Assembly: GCA_902728285.1 (NCBI GenBank)
Contig: CACVBU010000359.1
Span: 62,001-126,000, forward strand
Length of the DNA stretch: 64,000 bases
DNA from: Clytia hemisphaerica
Lineage: Eukaryota; Cnidaria; Hydrozoa; Leptothecata; Clytiidae
Reading direction: 5' to 3'
The notes beneath the pieces are model-generated. The model did not search any database. It had not been told where the DNA came from and saw only the letters and a list, made by a program, of their open reading frames with translations. A program made the position numbers and the translations under genes. Positions 1-11,780 of the stretch are shown here, piece after piece; the stretch's first letter is position 1, and each line of letters opens with the position of its first letter.

Positions 1-293
1 GAGTCAGTGATAGAGAATCATAATATAAAGTCTGTCTATTATTTCGTAAGTAACATTACTGTAATTAATAGTTTAGTAATTACTGTTATACATTTGGGAA
101 TCATGTAGAAGATTTCTTTTGAAAGAAACTGATGTCAATTACACTTGGAGGTTTCTGGGGAATTTGTAAATTGTAAACTGCATACTTATACAGTCTGCTA
201 GACATTAATATGGCAATATTTGCTCTTCATCTTTGATTCTTTCTACAATGATTAGATTGACACATGCGCGATAAAATTTATTTTATTGGTCTT

Positions 294-680
294 CAGAGGT
301 TAATATATGGGGCCCCCCAGCGGTTAGCGTGAATGCGTGAATGGGCATTTTCGGTTGCGTGAATGCGTGAAAATTGAAAAAACTTGCGTGAACGTGAAAA
401 TTGACTTTTTGATTGCGTGAATGCGTGAATCCGAGCTATTTTGTGCGTGAATACGTGAATCTTTATTTTGTTCCACCGATTGTGTACAGTTTTCCCAATT
501 TTTCAATGTTTCCCCGATTTTTCCCGAAAAACTTCCCGATTTTCTGAAAATCGGGTTATTGCGTGAAACTCGAGGAAACTTTGCGTGAATGCGTGAATTT
601 CGAAAAAAGATTGCGTGATTGCGTGAATTGATTGTCCGCTGGGGGGGGGCCTCATATATTCTTTGAAAACTTAACCTCTG
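294..680. mobile_element. Inverted-repeat element carrying GCGTGAATGCGTGAA repeats
   Basis: CAGAGGTTAA at the left and its reverse complement at 671-680 bound the element. A second inverted pair (GGGGCCCCCCAGCGG against CCGCTGGGGGGGGGCC) lies just inside. Between them GCGTGAAT-type units recur many times in small variants. The long minus-strand frame across it is only the translation of these repeats. Confidence 0.6.
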
Positions 681-1204
681 ATACTCAGGGTACAAATTAG
701 TAATTATGTTTTAATAATTACCTTGATCATATATACATAAAAAAACTGGAAATGGAAACTTCAAATATGTACTTTGTTTTGCGAAATTCGAATGCTAAAA
801 TAATTTTATTTGCGATTGAAAAATCTACATAAAAAGTCTTTTTTTAAACATTTGTGTTCGCCCATAAATACACCGCCGTATATCTCTAATCTTAATTTTT
901 GAGACCTTTACAAAAATATACAACAGGTCTCCGTTTTCTCAAGCTAAAATTTTCATTAACTTTTGACTTTATGATTTTTGCCTGAGACCGCCATATGTAT
1001 TTGTCCGAAAATTACACCAAAGTGTCCAAAAAAAAAAATTGGAACCTAAGTTATTTTGATTCCCCTACCCCTTAGCTTTCCAAAAATGTATAACAAGTGC
1101 TTTGACCAAAACAATCGAGTGACCTCAAAAAAACGAACAAAGCTCCCCCTACTAAATAACCACTAATTTAGTCTTTCTCAAGCTTGCATCTAGTTAAACA
1201 AGTT

Positions 1205-1540
1205 TTAAAACCTGTGGGGGGACTAGGTTTGCGGCAGGACGGGTATGTACCAAAACTGGACGGGTCTTTATAGGGACCAAAACGGATCCTTAGAGGGACT
1301 TAAATGTAGAAAAAAACCGAATGTTTGTGAGTTCTGTGACTCTTAGAGTGACTATTTTATAGAAATTTAGGCTTTTGAGGGTAACGATATGCAATTTGAG
1401 CTGTTTTTACAATCTTTAGGGGGACTGGTTTATGTGATTTCTACGACCCGTAGTGGGATTTTGAAGATCCTAAAAACAGACCCTTAAGGGTGGCACATAC
1501 CTGTACCCTCCGTTTGCTTAGGTAACCCCCCCCCCGGGTT
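1205..1540. mobile_element. Degenerate G-run-ended element
   Basis: It begins with GGGGGGACTAGG and ends in AGGTAACCCCCCCCCCGGG, with internal GGGAC/GACCC motifs (CGACCCGTAGTGGGA). The same internal pattern recurs at 49836-50146, so these are relatives. Confidence 0.5.
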
Positions 1541-2496
1541 TTAAAAATTGATTAGAGAATCTGCAAAAGTTAGATCTCGCTAGATCAAAGTAGATTAATT
1601 AAATTTATAAAAAGTGCTTGCTTTCTAAGTACGTACACTTTTTCTTTAAATTAAGGTTTATTTTAGTAGGTAGTACAAATTCCCAGAGAAGGTACAAATT
1701 TCCTAAGAAAATACCGGCAAGCTTACTTTTTTTTCCAGACTGGCTGTACCTAAGCAAGTGAAGAGTATAGACTGGAACCGTTGTTTTATAAGAACAAGCT
1801 ATATAAGAACATATAACATACGAAAAAGTAAAATTTCTTATTTTTGTCCCTTAAGCTTAAAAACTTGAAATTTGGTGTTAAATTAGTGAGAATACTTTTT
1901 TCCCAGGTTTATTTTTTACGAGATGCTACGCATCTTAAGGATCTTTAGGAGATACTAAAAGGAATGGCTTACCAGGCGATGCCATATTTCAATAAACGGC
2001 GCTGGACTTTGTTTTTCTGCCTTAAAATTATCGATCGTCTCTCTTGTTGTAAAAGTAAGAGTATGAAAAAAAACACATTCAACTTCTCATAACAACAACA
2101 CGGGTATTAGTGCTTTTATAGACTTTTCAATAAAGAAGGTACTTTACAGAAATAAAAATTAGATTAATTCTCAGAATTTTCAACTCACTACAACATCAAT
2201 TTGTTTGTTCGTATATTATATTTATCTTTACTCTTTCTCAAGCGTATAGCTTTGTAGCACCATATATGGTAGTACACTCTGTGCACATTGTCTGTTTGAA
2301 AAAAAAAATTAATTTATGAATAGCAATACTTCTCTTTAAACAGCTCCAGGCTTTATACTTCTCTCATCGTCTTCCTTATCTCACCGTCACTCCATCGCAG
2401 CGGTTGGTTTGAAAAATCTCAAGCGAAAAAAGGTTTTTCACTGGTAATGCTCAAAGTACAGTACAAAGGTACTATTCCTGCAATTCAAAGAAAGTA

Positions 2497-2944
2497 AAGC
2501 TAAGGGGACACGGAAACAATTTTTGTGCAATCGCAACAAAAACAAATTGTCGCAATCGCAATAAAATTTTACACCGTGTCGTATAGGCCTAGCACCCGAA
2601 ACAAAATCATAAAAATGAAATCAAAGCAACTCCACCATTTTGAACTCATGTCTTGCGTGTTAAAAATGGGAAGATTATGTCATAATTTGTTTTGAGTTGT
2701 ATGAACCACTTTGATTGGGTAAAATAAAAAAATGTTGCAAAAAATCTTCTCAAGGTGAGGGGACACGAGGGTTTTTGTATAATTCTCTATTGCAACATGA
2801 AAATTTTGTTGCAGAAACAAAAATGAAATTCAAATCGAACTTTGAGCGAAAAAAGTTGCCGATTAAGGAAATTTAACGTGGGGACACGGTGAAACATGTT
2901 TTTGTTGCAATCGCATAAAAATTGTTTCCGTGTCCCCGTAGCTT
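2497..2944. mobile_element. Inverted-repeat element with GGGGACACGG ends
   Basis: AAGCTAAGGGGACACGGAAA at the left pairs with TTTCCGTGTCCCCGTAGCTT at the right. Two further GGGGACACG copies inside (about 2758 and 2880) suggest a composite of several short elements. Related ends bound the element at 49541-49817. Confidence 0.65.
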
Positions 2945-3219
2945 AAAGGTGATGTTTTTGTGGTTTTGTCATAACTTGAATATCGTTTATTTCTCAAATA
3001 CTCTCTTTTTTTTCACCCTAAAACAAACAGGATCCTGTCCAAAATACAAAAATTTGTTTAGTTTTTAGATACTTTTCGATACTTTTTACATCCCATGCTT
3101 TTACCTCCCAATAAGCTCAAGTCAACCTTCTATCTTCTTCTTCTAAGTTCTTTTTATATGCATATCCAGGCTCAAATCTTGAAAAAACTGAAGCATTGCT
3201 TAGTCGAGGCCTTAGTAAA

Positions 3220-3437
3220 CCCCTGTCTCGCAGCCCCGGTGGAACCTTTTCCTCAGTGGGGATAAAAATTCCAATTGAAATCTTAATAGGGATGGAAATT
3301 ATATTGTTCCAAGATTGAAAATGGTTTTGGAGTGCAATTTTCAACCATTAGGGATGAAATCAAAGTCAACTTCCTAGTGATGTTGAAATTCTAGGGCGTT
3401 TCAATTGTGGTCCAAGTGGGCCTGTGAGGCAGGGGTA
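3220..3437. mobile_element. MITE of the CCCCTGTCTCACAG family, copy 1
   Basis: The left end CCCCTGTCTCGCAG and right end CTGTGAGGCAGGGGT are inverted. The body (CCTCAGTGGGGATAAAAATT) matches copies at 35917-36147 and, less well, 26936-27336. Confidence 0.65.
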
Positions 3438-3440
3438 TCT

Positions 3441-3705
3441 TAAAAATCAAATCAATAAATCAGAAATAAATCAAAAATAAATAAAAAATCTTTCGAAAAA
3501 AAATTGACTTTTCAACTTTTTTTAATTTTTTGACAGATTTTGATTATCTGTTTGTTACAATTTTAAAAAAATTTTCCATATGAAATTACTCCTATTCATA
3601 AATTAGAGATAAATAAAAAATAATTCAAAAATAAATCAGAAATAAATCATAAATAAAAAATAAATCGAAAAATAAATCATAAATAGAAAATGAATCAAAA
3701 ATACA
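3441..3705. repeat. AATAAATC-type microsatellite block 1
   Basis: Irregular tandem copies of AAAAATAAATC and ATAAATCAG variants. A second block with the same unit lies at 4833-5033; the two flank a MITE that contains a SINE-like insertion. Confidence 0.75.
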
Positions 3706-3869
3706 CAGAGACGAGGTTGGACCTTAGATGGTTGTCAAATGAAGCGTTTCAGAATCAGCTGTTATAATAATAATAAATTTGTTTTTTCTTTTTGAGAAAT
3801 TAGGGCAAAACTGGTTTTGAAGTCATAATAATTAATGTACAATGACGTAATAAAGCTAAAAAATTGAAT

Positions 3870-4632
3870 ACACGTTTTTTTATTAGAACATCTAAAATTT
3901 GGCTAAGCCTGGATGTGCTTATTCTTTTATTAGCAATTTTCAGCCTAAAATGTTCGTAAATACGTTCTTAATTTTTCAGACTACTCTAAATCGACAATAT
4001 CATGCAAAGTAAAGAACACTTAAAATTGGTAAAATTTGGACAATATTTGACTCTCGATTTTTGAAAATCCATCCCAAAGGCGTAGTGGTAAAGTGGTTAT
4101 CATCCTTGACCACCGCCTGGAGGCCAGAGATCGATACCCACCGTGTTTCTACGATTCACTTGACAAGTGAATTTACCTTCGCCCGGGTCAACCCATGCCA
4201 TGTGAGGGTACCATTACTCTGATACAAGAGTGTGGGTAGTTTAGACAGACATTGTGACGTGCCGTGACACTCATAAGGTTCGGCCTCGCGTGAGCATCGC
4301 CTCGAGCATCGCTTTCCCAGTGTTGTTCGAGTGTCATGTTATACGTCATGGCTTGGCAGCTCGCGTCTCTCAAGTTGCAGTTTCTATCAGCGCCGTGATT
4401 CCTACTCCTTCGTGGGTAGGACCCATCCCGAATGCATTCTGAGCAGTACTGATTCGGAGGGCTCATATCCATCCCTAAGTTCGGTTAAAACTGCTTGAAA
4501 AGAAAAAAAAAATTTGTTTCTTGTCATTTTTTTCCAATCCGAGGCTAGGCATGTTCTTATCTTACGATGTTCTTAATTTTTCGACGAATTTCAGGCTAAT
4601 GTTCTCATAAACTGGGTTCTAATAAAAAAAAA
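3870..4632. mobile_element. ACACGTTTTTTTATAAG-family MITE interrupted by another insertion
   Basis: The left end CACGTTTTTTTATTAGAACA and the right end GTTCTAATAAAAAAAAACTT are inverted and match the family at 36725, 37867 and 59122. The middle, about 4050-4500, is foreign to the family. Confidence 0.5.
4078..4480 (+). mobile_element. SINE-like insertion with a tRNA-type promoter
   Basis: GCGTAGTGGTAAAGTGG resembles an A box, and AGATCGATACCC about 45 bases later resembles a B box, the spacing of a tRNA-derived RNA polymerase III promoter. The GC-richer body that follows is unlike the flanks. Overlapping frames on both strands of this body are not genes. Confidence 0.45.
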
Positions 4633-4832
4633 CTTGCATCATATGAAAGTTTAATGATCAAAATATGTTGAAATTTTTACCAAAAATGCAACCCAATAAT
4701 AAGAGGAGCATTTTTCGGCCAAAATACCGATATTTACCAATTTCTGCTGACGTTTTATCAAAAAAAATTGAAAAGTTTTCCTTATCAAACTCGAGGGGCA
4801 AATCACTGAAATAAATCTCGTTACACAATTTT

Positions 4833-5033
4833 ATAAATCAAAATTAAATCAAAAATAAATCATAAATCAAAAATAAATCATAAATCAAAAATAAATCAAA
4901 AATAAATCAGAAATAAATCATAAATAAAAAATAAATCAGAAATAAATCAATAAATCAAAAATAAATCATAAACCAAGAATAAATCAAAAATAAATCATAA
5001 ATCAAAAATAAATAAAATAAATCATAAATCTCG
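4833..5033. repeat. AATAAATC-type microsatellite block 2
   Basis: Same unit as the block at 3441-3705, in the same orientation. Confidence 0.75.
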
Positions 5034-5204
5034 TTCACCATTTTTCGAGTGATTTGTCCCTCGATCAAATTCAAGCAGGCCGCGACCAATTTTTGCGCCA
5101 ATGTTGTTATGACATATTTGCCTGGACATATGCCATTGGATCTGACCATCTGACCCCTTTGAATAAGGGAAATCAATTGTTTGAACTCTACCTCAGCATG
5201 TTTT

Positions 5205-5739
5205 TATTTTGCGCATGCGCAACCCCCTCCATCATCATCCACCACCGGGGCGGAGGCACGGTGCCACAGCCCTAGCAAAGATGCCAACTCGCTTTTTTTC
5301 CCGCGCGTAACATTACTTGAAGTGCATAATTTATGCATCAGCTTCAGCTGTAACTCGAAAATTAAAAAATTCCGAGAGTTTTGTTTTCAACTTGTAAAGT
5401 CAAAAGATATACAAGAGCAGTAACTTTATTGTTTTTTACTAAAAATTATGAAATTTGTGGGAAAAATTGTATTCAAATACAATGAACAAAATACATTCAT
5501 TCTTTTGACGAAGATACATAGTATGCATGTGTTCTTTAAATGAACCCCCGTCTAAATCTTAAAATATGCGTAAAGTAAAGCAAATACTGCGCATGTCGGA
5601 ATAGAACAAAAATCAATCCAATATGGCGGTCCAGTCGACGAGATGTTAGAGAAGCTAGTTATTTTCAAGAAAGTGGCGCTGAGGAGATTCCAGAAGAGTA
5701 TGTGACACTTTGTAATAGCAGTTTGCAACTGTTACAGAG
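5205..5739 (+). promoter_or_regulatory. Second promoter-like segment with NRF1 and YY1 motifs and a splice donor
   Basis: The palindrome TGCGCATGCGCA at 5210-5221 is an ideal NRF1 site, and a second half-site lies at 5588-5598. AATATGGCGG at 5620-5629 matches YY1. Local CpG density is high, and a consensus donor CAGAG|GTAAGTCG follows at 5740. The ATG at 5623 hits a stop after eight codons. Another frame stays open to the donor (ending EEIPEEYVTLCNSSLQLLQ) but has no ATG of its own. It may be an alternative first exon for the EMSY-like gene or the end of another gene not seen here. Confidence 0.4.
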
Positions 5740-6184
5740 GTAAGTCGAGATGGTCTAAATTTCAAAACTATCATTTTCAGGCTTTGATTAAGCATGAAAT
5801 GTAGCTTTTTTGCTCTACATGTTTTTTAATTTTATCTTTTTATTTTTTCTCCACTTGTCTTGCTCTTCTTCTTTGTTTTTGCTATTCCCTCTACGTTCGA
5901 ATCTCTTCAGTTTGTTGTTCAGTTCCCTATCTAAAATTTAATCTTCTAAATTTTTAATAAAAATGGACAGTTTATGCCAACTTTGGGATGATTTGTTTCA
6001 GAATAAAATAACCACCCACCCACAAAGAAAAATTTACCAGAAAAAAACTAGACAATCATAACACAACATAAATCATCCAACATTCACAGCCTTTGAATGA
6101 TAAATTTTTTTTAATCTATAGAGAAATTCTCTGCTCAATTTTATTTCTAGAAACCTTAAATAAAAAGATGAGATGAGTAGCATG

Positions 6185-6420
6185 TGCGTTTGCGTACTGT
6201 GGGGTAAAATGGCGAAATGTGAAAATCAATTTTGGCAAATTTTTTTTGAAAAATGACCCTACAAGATTTGACATAATATCTTTTTATTCCATGAAGAGAT
6301 TACTTCCAAATGAAAAATATATTGACAATGAATGGGTAAGCTTTATAGAAATCCAAACATAAAATACATAGCCTTTACCAAAAAATAGCACTTTAGGATC
6401 AGAAACAGTCAAAAACCAGC
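6185..6420. repeat. Dispersed repeat related to the 9.44-10.16 kb element
   Basis: The segment from GCGTTTGCGTACTG through TTGACAATGAATGGGTAAGC matches, in order, parts of 9570-9740 and, inverted, 10040-10150. It shares a TGACCCTACAAGATTTGAC-like core. Confidence 0.5.
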
Positions 6421-7002
6421 CTGTTCCAATTTTCATCGAGTTACAGGAATTAATTCCTTGTTTGTTTTGATCTGAAATTTTCAGTAGGGGTGGCCAACAT
6501 GGTTCTCTTGCTCATATCAGGGGGGGCGGGCCGAGATGGGGGTAAGAGAATTAAAGTTTCTAAGTAAAGTCTTAATTATCACCCAAAAAAGTGCCTTTTT
6601 TTGTCCATATCTTTTAAATAGATAGTCCCAGCCTTATCCCTCTCTCAGTAAAGCTTCTTATACTAGGGACTCCAGAAGTCATGCAACTTTTGTTGACGTC
6701 AAACCAAATGTTTCATTTTTCCGTGAACTTTGAACCCTTTTTAACTTTTTTCTATGTATGCTAAAGCGTTCCGGTTTTTACTAAAAGAAAGTGATCTTAG
6801 CTTTCCAGCGGTATATAACACTGTGGACACGGGCTAGACAGGAAATTGGTAAATTGCAGAACGTTTTTGCAACATTTAAGAATTTGAATTCTGTGGGAGA
6901 AAACATAGTTGCAACTGTTTATGAACAAATGTTTCTGGAAACAGAGGAACAAAGTTGAAGGCTGAAACTTTGTATGTTTATCAGAAAAAGGGTGAGGAAT
7001 CA

Positions 7003-7567
7003 GGGGGGGGGGTCTTGCAGTTACTCCTTGACACTATGTGGAGTAACTGCAATTTTGGACATTTTCTACAGACACCACCACCCTTGCAGTTATTCCATAG
7101 TGTACTAACTGATTTTACCCTCAAAATTGGTGTATACCACCCCCAAAAATGCCAAATTTGGCAATTTTTTCACTGAATTCCTCATTTTTGATACCATTTT
7201 TACTGGGTACGTCAATTATTAACGACCGTTCAAGAGTTAAATATCTCAATCATTTTCCAAGTTTGTTAAAATATCTTTCATGCCTTGATTGAAGAAAAAA
7301 TTTTGTGATTTTTTTTTGACTTTTGAAAAAAATGTTTTGAATTTTTTTGCTTTCTGAATTTTTTTAAAAACCTAAAATTTTAAGTGAAAAATGTGCTCAC
7401 TTAGTACACCATATCCTACCAAAATCGACAATTTTGGGCTTAGGCGCAGCACCCATGTTGCAGTTAGTCCACTTGTGGAGTAACTGTTTTCCCAAATTTT
7501 GGTTTATATACCACCACGGTAGTAATTGTCATAGTGTTTATATAATAACTGCATGACCCCCCCCCTG
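7003..7567. mobile_element. G-run-ended inverted-repeat element
   Basis: GGGGGGGGGTCTTGCAGTTA at the left pairs with TAACTGCATGACCCCCCCCC at the right. The flanks GAGGAATCA and GAGGAATTC suggest a degenerate 9-base target duplication. The body repeats GGAGTAACTG-type motifs. No transposase is visible. Confidence 0.65.
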
Positions 7568-7720
7568 GAGGAATTCAAAAATCACAATCGCTAATTCTAG
7601 TTCTTTCATTTTCATGTGGTTTTTTTCACTTTTTTGCTTCTTTAGCATGGGAATATCCCCAAAAAAAGGTTTTATTTTTGCCGAAATAGATTTTCTTTTG
7701 ATTTGGGGTTCCTCTTTTCA

Positions 7721-8318
7721 GGGGGGGGTACAAAGGCAGGGTACTAACCCATAGCCGGGCGGTTGTGTCTATTTCTGCATTTCAAAAAAGTTAGTACCCG
7801 GTACTACTTTAGGGGTGGGGGTGTGTATTTTTCACTCTTCTAGCAAGTACAGGGTACTATTTGGGTACTTTTTCACAGAGTTTTGCTCCTTTTTTAATAA
7901 AAAAAGTAGTCTTTTGTAATATTTTGACTTTTTTCAAATATTATTTTTTTTAATTGAATTTTTTTTTAATTGAGAAACTTTTTTTTACTCTTTTGAGAAA
8001 TTTTTTGATTTTTGTGAAGACAAAACTTCGAAATGGTCAAGAAGTGTGTTATTAAAATCAATGGACAAAAGCCTCGGACTTAATCAATGATAGTTTTTTT
8101 TAATTATCTGTCTATCTCAGTCAGAAAAACTAATAGTACCCTCTCTTTTGGTCTAATCTGTAAAATATAAAATTTTAGGGGGTGGTGTCTCTATTTTTTT
8201 ACAGCAAAAATGAAGTAGTACCCGGTACTAAATATGGGTGGGTGGTACTAAAAAGAAATTGAGTGAAAAATCAAGTTAGTACCCTATGGGTTAGAACCCT
8301 GCCTCTGTACCCCCCCTG
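7721..8318. mobile_element. G-run-ended inverted-repeat element with 9-bp target duplication
   Basis: The termini GGGGGGGGTACAAAGGCAGG and CCTGCCTCTGTACCCCCCCT are inverted, and TTAGTACCCGGTACTA motifs lie inside each arm. The sequence CTCTTTTCA occurs directly before (7712-7720) and directly after (8319-8327). A 9-base duplication fits Mutator-like elements. It has no coding capacity. Confidence 0.75.
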
Positions 8319-9000
8319 CTCTTTTCAGAAAAACTGATTCTTTATTTATAACTTTTTGTTGCTCCATTTCCAGAGGCACCTTGAAAATGGGTCCTACCAC
8401 CTTTTTTTGACTCATTTCAGCTTTTTACAAGCTATTTTCTTCAAAAACAAAAATAAAACAATGTAATGTCTTCTTTTTTCAAAAAAAGATATTTCTTTCA
8501 TTATTTGGATAAATATGCTAAATATCTTACAAATATTTTTATATGATGATAGTTTAATACCATCAAAGAATCCTCCCTCCAAATTTCAGGTCTCTAGCTA
8601 CACTATAAAAAGAGATACAGATATGCTAAATTTTAAAGCTAAGCATGACTGGAAAAATTTTCTTTTTTCTTTTTTGACACATTTTTCGAATTTTTCCAAG
8701 CTATTTTCCTAACCTTTTTTTTGACATTTTTAGTCAAATTTTAGACACTAAAATTTGAATATATTTACAACCACTTATCCTCTGGAGGCCTTTGACCCCT
8801 CATTTTCTTTATTTTTCAAAGCTCTACAAGATAGGATAGGTTTCGAAAAAAAATTAAAATTTGAATTTGAAATCTTCTGGAGTTGCAACCTATACCTTTT
8901 GTCCTTCAGAAGAACCAAACATTTTGGCCTTAATTGTTTGCTTTCATTTCCTGTAGCCAGTAGTGTGACCCCCTGTATTTCAATTTTATTCTGCGCGGGT

Positions 9001-9267
9001 TTTTCAATAGAGATGGCACATGACTCAAATCCCGCAGTCTTATTGGACTAGAGAAAGCAAAAGTGAAATCCCGCGATCTGATTGGATGAAAAAAGACCGT
9101 GTGAACTGACACAAAAATAATTCTCATTCTAAAACAAGATGGCTGCGAGAAAGTTTTTACGTCTTTTGCTTTGGACGAAAGGTTGTAAATTCTGGTTGAT
9201 TTTAAGGTTTTATCCTATCTTGTCTCATTTACTTTAAATATAGAGGCTTCTTTAATGTTTGGGGAAG
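9001..9267 (+). promoter_or_regulatory. Probable promoter and non-coding first exon of the EMSY-like gene
   Basis: Two CCAAT-type boxes (ATTGG at 9042 and 9081) precede AAGATGGCTGC at 9136-9146, a very good match to the downstream YY1 element typical of TATA-less genes. A consensus donor (AAG|GTAAG) follows at 9268. The ATG in the YY1 site opens only a 32-codon frame, so this reads as a 5' UTR exon. The first strong acceptor downstream that leads into a gene is the one before the EMSY start at 11757. The link to EMSY is inference from strand and order. Confidence 0.5.
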
Positions 9268-9439
9268 GTAAGTCTATAAAAGTTATTTGTTTTTCGGTGG
9301 AAAAAAGTGTTTAAAATATCATTTTTGTGCTCAAGGTTTATTTTTCCTTGCAAATTTTTATCTTCAATCTTAAATAGATGAACAAGTATTTCACTGATGG
9401 TTATGATTTTTTTCACAGAACATAGTAAATCTATTTAGG

Positions 9440-10160
9440 AACTGGGACTTTTTTACAGAATTTCAAAAAATCTTATAGTTCTGGAGATGTATTGAAAAGT
9501 TTAGACATCGGTAGTTCGTGTTTCGCATTCCCAAACCAAGTGCACGTGGTTGGGTGAAAATCAGAAATGCAATCAATTTTAGCAGGCAGGCCATTTTTGA
9601 AAAGAGACTCTAAAAGATTTGACTGTATTTTTTTCCATTAAGCAATCACTTTAAATTTTTATTGACAATGAATAGTTTTCTAGAAATCTAAACATAACTT
9701 TTATACTGTAGCTTTTTTCAAAAAGAAACACTTCAAAAAAGCTGTATATATACACAGCCATCGAAATAAGGGATAGAAAGTGCATCGCAATTTTTTGATA
9801 AGCATGATTTTGCATCCTAAAATGGATCAATTTTCAATTTTTAGCTTGTAAGTAATCCAAAAACGCATCGCGAATTGCGAAAATGCGATACACTGATTCG
9901 ATCCCTGATACAGTATAATGAACACGTGCGTTTGGTTTTGGAACGCGAACACAAACTACCAATGTCTAAACTTTTCAATATATCTCCAGAGCTAACAGAT
10001 TTATAATATATATATAATAATTTTTTATTTGAAAGTAATTGCTTCATGGAATAAAAAGATATAGTCAAATCTTGAAGGGTCATTTTTCAAAAAAATTTTG
10101 CCAAAATCGATTTTCGCATTTCGCCATATTATTCTACGCAAACGCACGTGTGAAAAACCC
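9440..10160. repeat. Imperfect inverted repeat
   Basis: CTGGAGATGTATTGAAAAG near 9482 pairs with CTTTTCAATATATCTCCAG near 9970, and adjoining arms extend to 9740 and 10150. It lies in the presumed first intron of the EMSY-like gene. Confidence 0.55.
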
Positions 10161-10197
10161 TGATAATGACAAAAAAGTGCCCATACCGTGAAGTTGA

Positions 10198-10862
10198 TTA
10201 ACTTGCATCAGTAGAGGGAAACTTGCATAGCCATCAAATGTCTAACCAACCAAAGCAGCCAATTTCAAAACAAATGTAACAGTGCAAGAACTATGCAGCT
10301 ATGCTAGCATTTCTACTCTACCATACCATTTAAATAGAATCCCATACCGTAAGTTGGTCTAATATCGACATCCCTTGTCTAATTCTGACACCCTTCTTTA
10401 GAGAAAGGAATAATGTGAAAGCTTGAATCACTGATTGAAAAATGATTATTCCTCTCTGACCACTAAGCAAAGAAAAACAGTTTCAACCTTTTTATAAATT
10501 TCAGCTGATAAAAAGGTTGTCAGAATTAGAGGAGGGGTGTCGACATTAGACCAAGTAACGATACTTGCCAGTATTTTTGGCGAGTTCTTGCAAACAGAAT
10601 AACAGGTAAATAAAATACTGTGGTTGGATGATAAAAATCATACTAGATCATGAATTTTAAGATGGTTGGAATTCCAGGGAATTCAGATGTTTTTGGTGGC
10701 TGCTGGGGATAAAATCTCAAGTTTAATAATGATATTAAACATAATTATGCATGACATCACTTTCATGATTGGGAGAATCTATTTTTTAACTTTGTATTTT
10801 AATGACCAGCCAGGCCATTCAATTGAGGGCTATGCAATTTTCCCTCCACTGATGCAAGTTAC
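10198..10862. mobile_element. Foldback element with another MITE nested in it
   Basis: AACTTGCATCAGTAGAGGG at the left pairs with CCCTCCACTGATGCAAGTT at the right. The inner element at 10354-10554 is separate. Confidence 0.65.
10354..10554. mobile_element. 201-bp MITE nested in the 10.2-10.9 kb element
   Basis: TTGGTCTAATATCGACATCC at the left pairs with a near-exact reverse complement (GGTGTCGACATTAGACCAA) at the right. A second inner pair is TCTAATTCTGACA against TGTCAGAATTAGA. Confidence 0.7.
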
Positions 10863-11780
10863 CTGACTTAACAGTACTTTTTTCTTTACCTTTTGTCCTT
10901 CGGAAACAAATGCCTTCAGTTAAATTTTGAGGGTTATAGGCTTTAGCTTTTTAAAACAGAATTAGAGTTTTTTTAAGCATGTTAATTAAAATTTAGTTCC
11001 TTATACTTACCAAATTATAAAGGTCTATGGATCATTTAGGTCAGACTTGAAAATTTTGTTAGACCTCTGCTCTAATTCTGGCTGGCCTCACAAAATTACT
11101 GACCAACCTGGGCCAACTGAAATTTTCTTATTTGCAGAACTACAGGTAGAATAATCGTTTTTATTTCATAATCCTAATCCACCATCATGTCTCAATTCAG
11201 TGAATGGGTGATGTTGTTTGTTGATAGATTGATGTGTATAGCTTTCCCCTTTCTGGTATTCAGAAAAAGACTATTAGTATGGGTGAAGATCTCGGCTTTG
11301 TGGAGGAATGCGTCACCTTTGTTGATGGTATCTTCCATGAGAGGAATATCATCAGTAAATCAAAAGGGAGCTCTGGTAGTAGTTCAGGAGGGGTTCTATG
11401 GCTTCTTCTTCTCTTTAACGTTAAGACATCAGTTGAACCAATAGATGAACAGAGCGCATACTTGATGCAAACAATAAAATAAAGGGAGCAAGAGGTCGCC
11501 TTGACACCTGCATCTATCTTGAAGATATCTATCACTGTTACCTTCTGGTATTATGTCGAAGGCTGATGTGTTTTCATACATTGATTACAGATACTATCTC
11601 AGGTGGAATTCAGTATAAAGCCAAGGTTTTTAGCATTTTTTCATATCCAAGGAATGAAACGCCTTCCTGAAAATTGAGCACTCGAAAGAATATTTGTTTA
11701 AAGAAAATTTGGTATTTACTTTCTTTTAAAAATATCTCACTTTTTCATAAATTTAGTGCATTGGACGAATTTCAATAAAC

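Noticed and set aside
4188..4472. 94- and 62-codon frames on opposite strands
   Set aside because: They lie inside the SINE-like insertion.
11187..11535. Overlapping frames on both strands (FVEECVTFVDGIFHERN on plus; SHRTPPELLPELPFD on minus)
   Set aside because: Possibly an old retroelement scrap, but no reverse transcriptase or other motif can be supported, and no splice signals tie it to EMSY.
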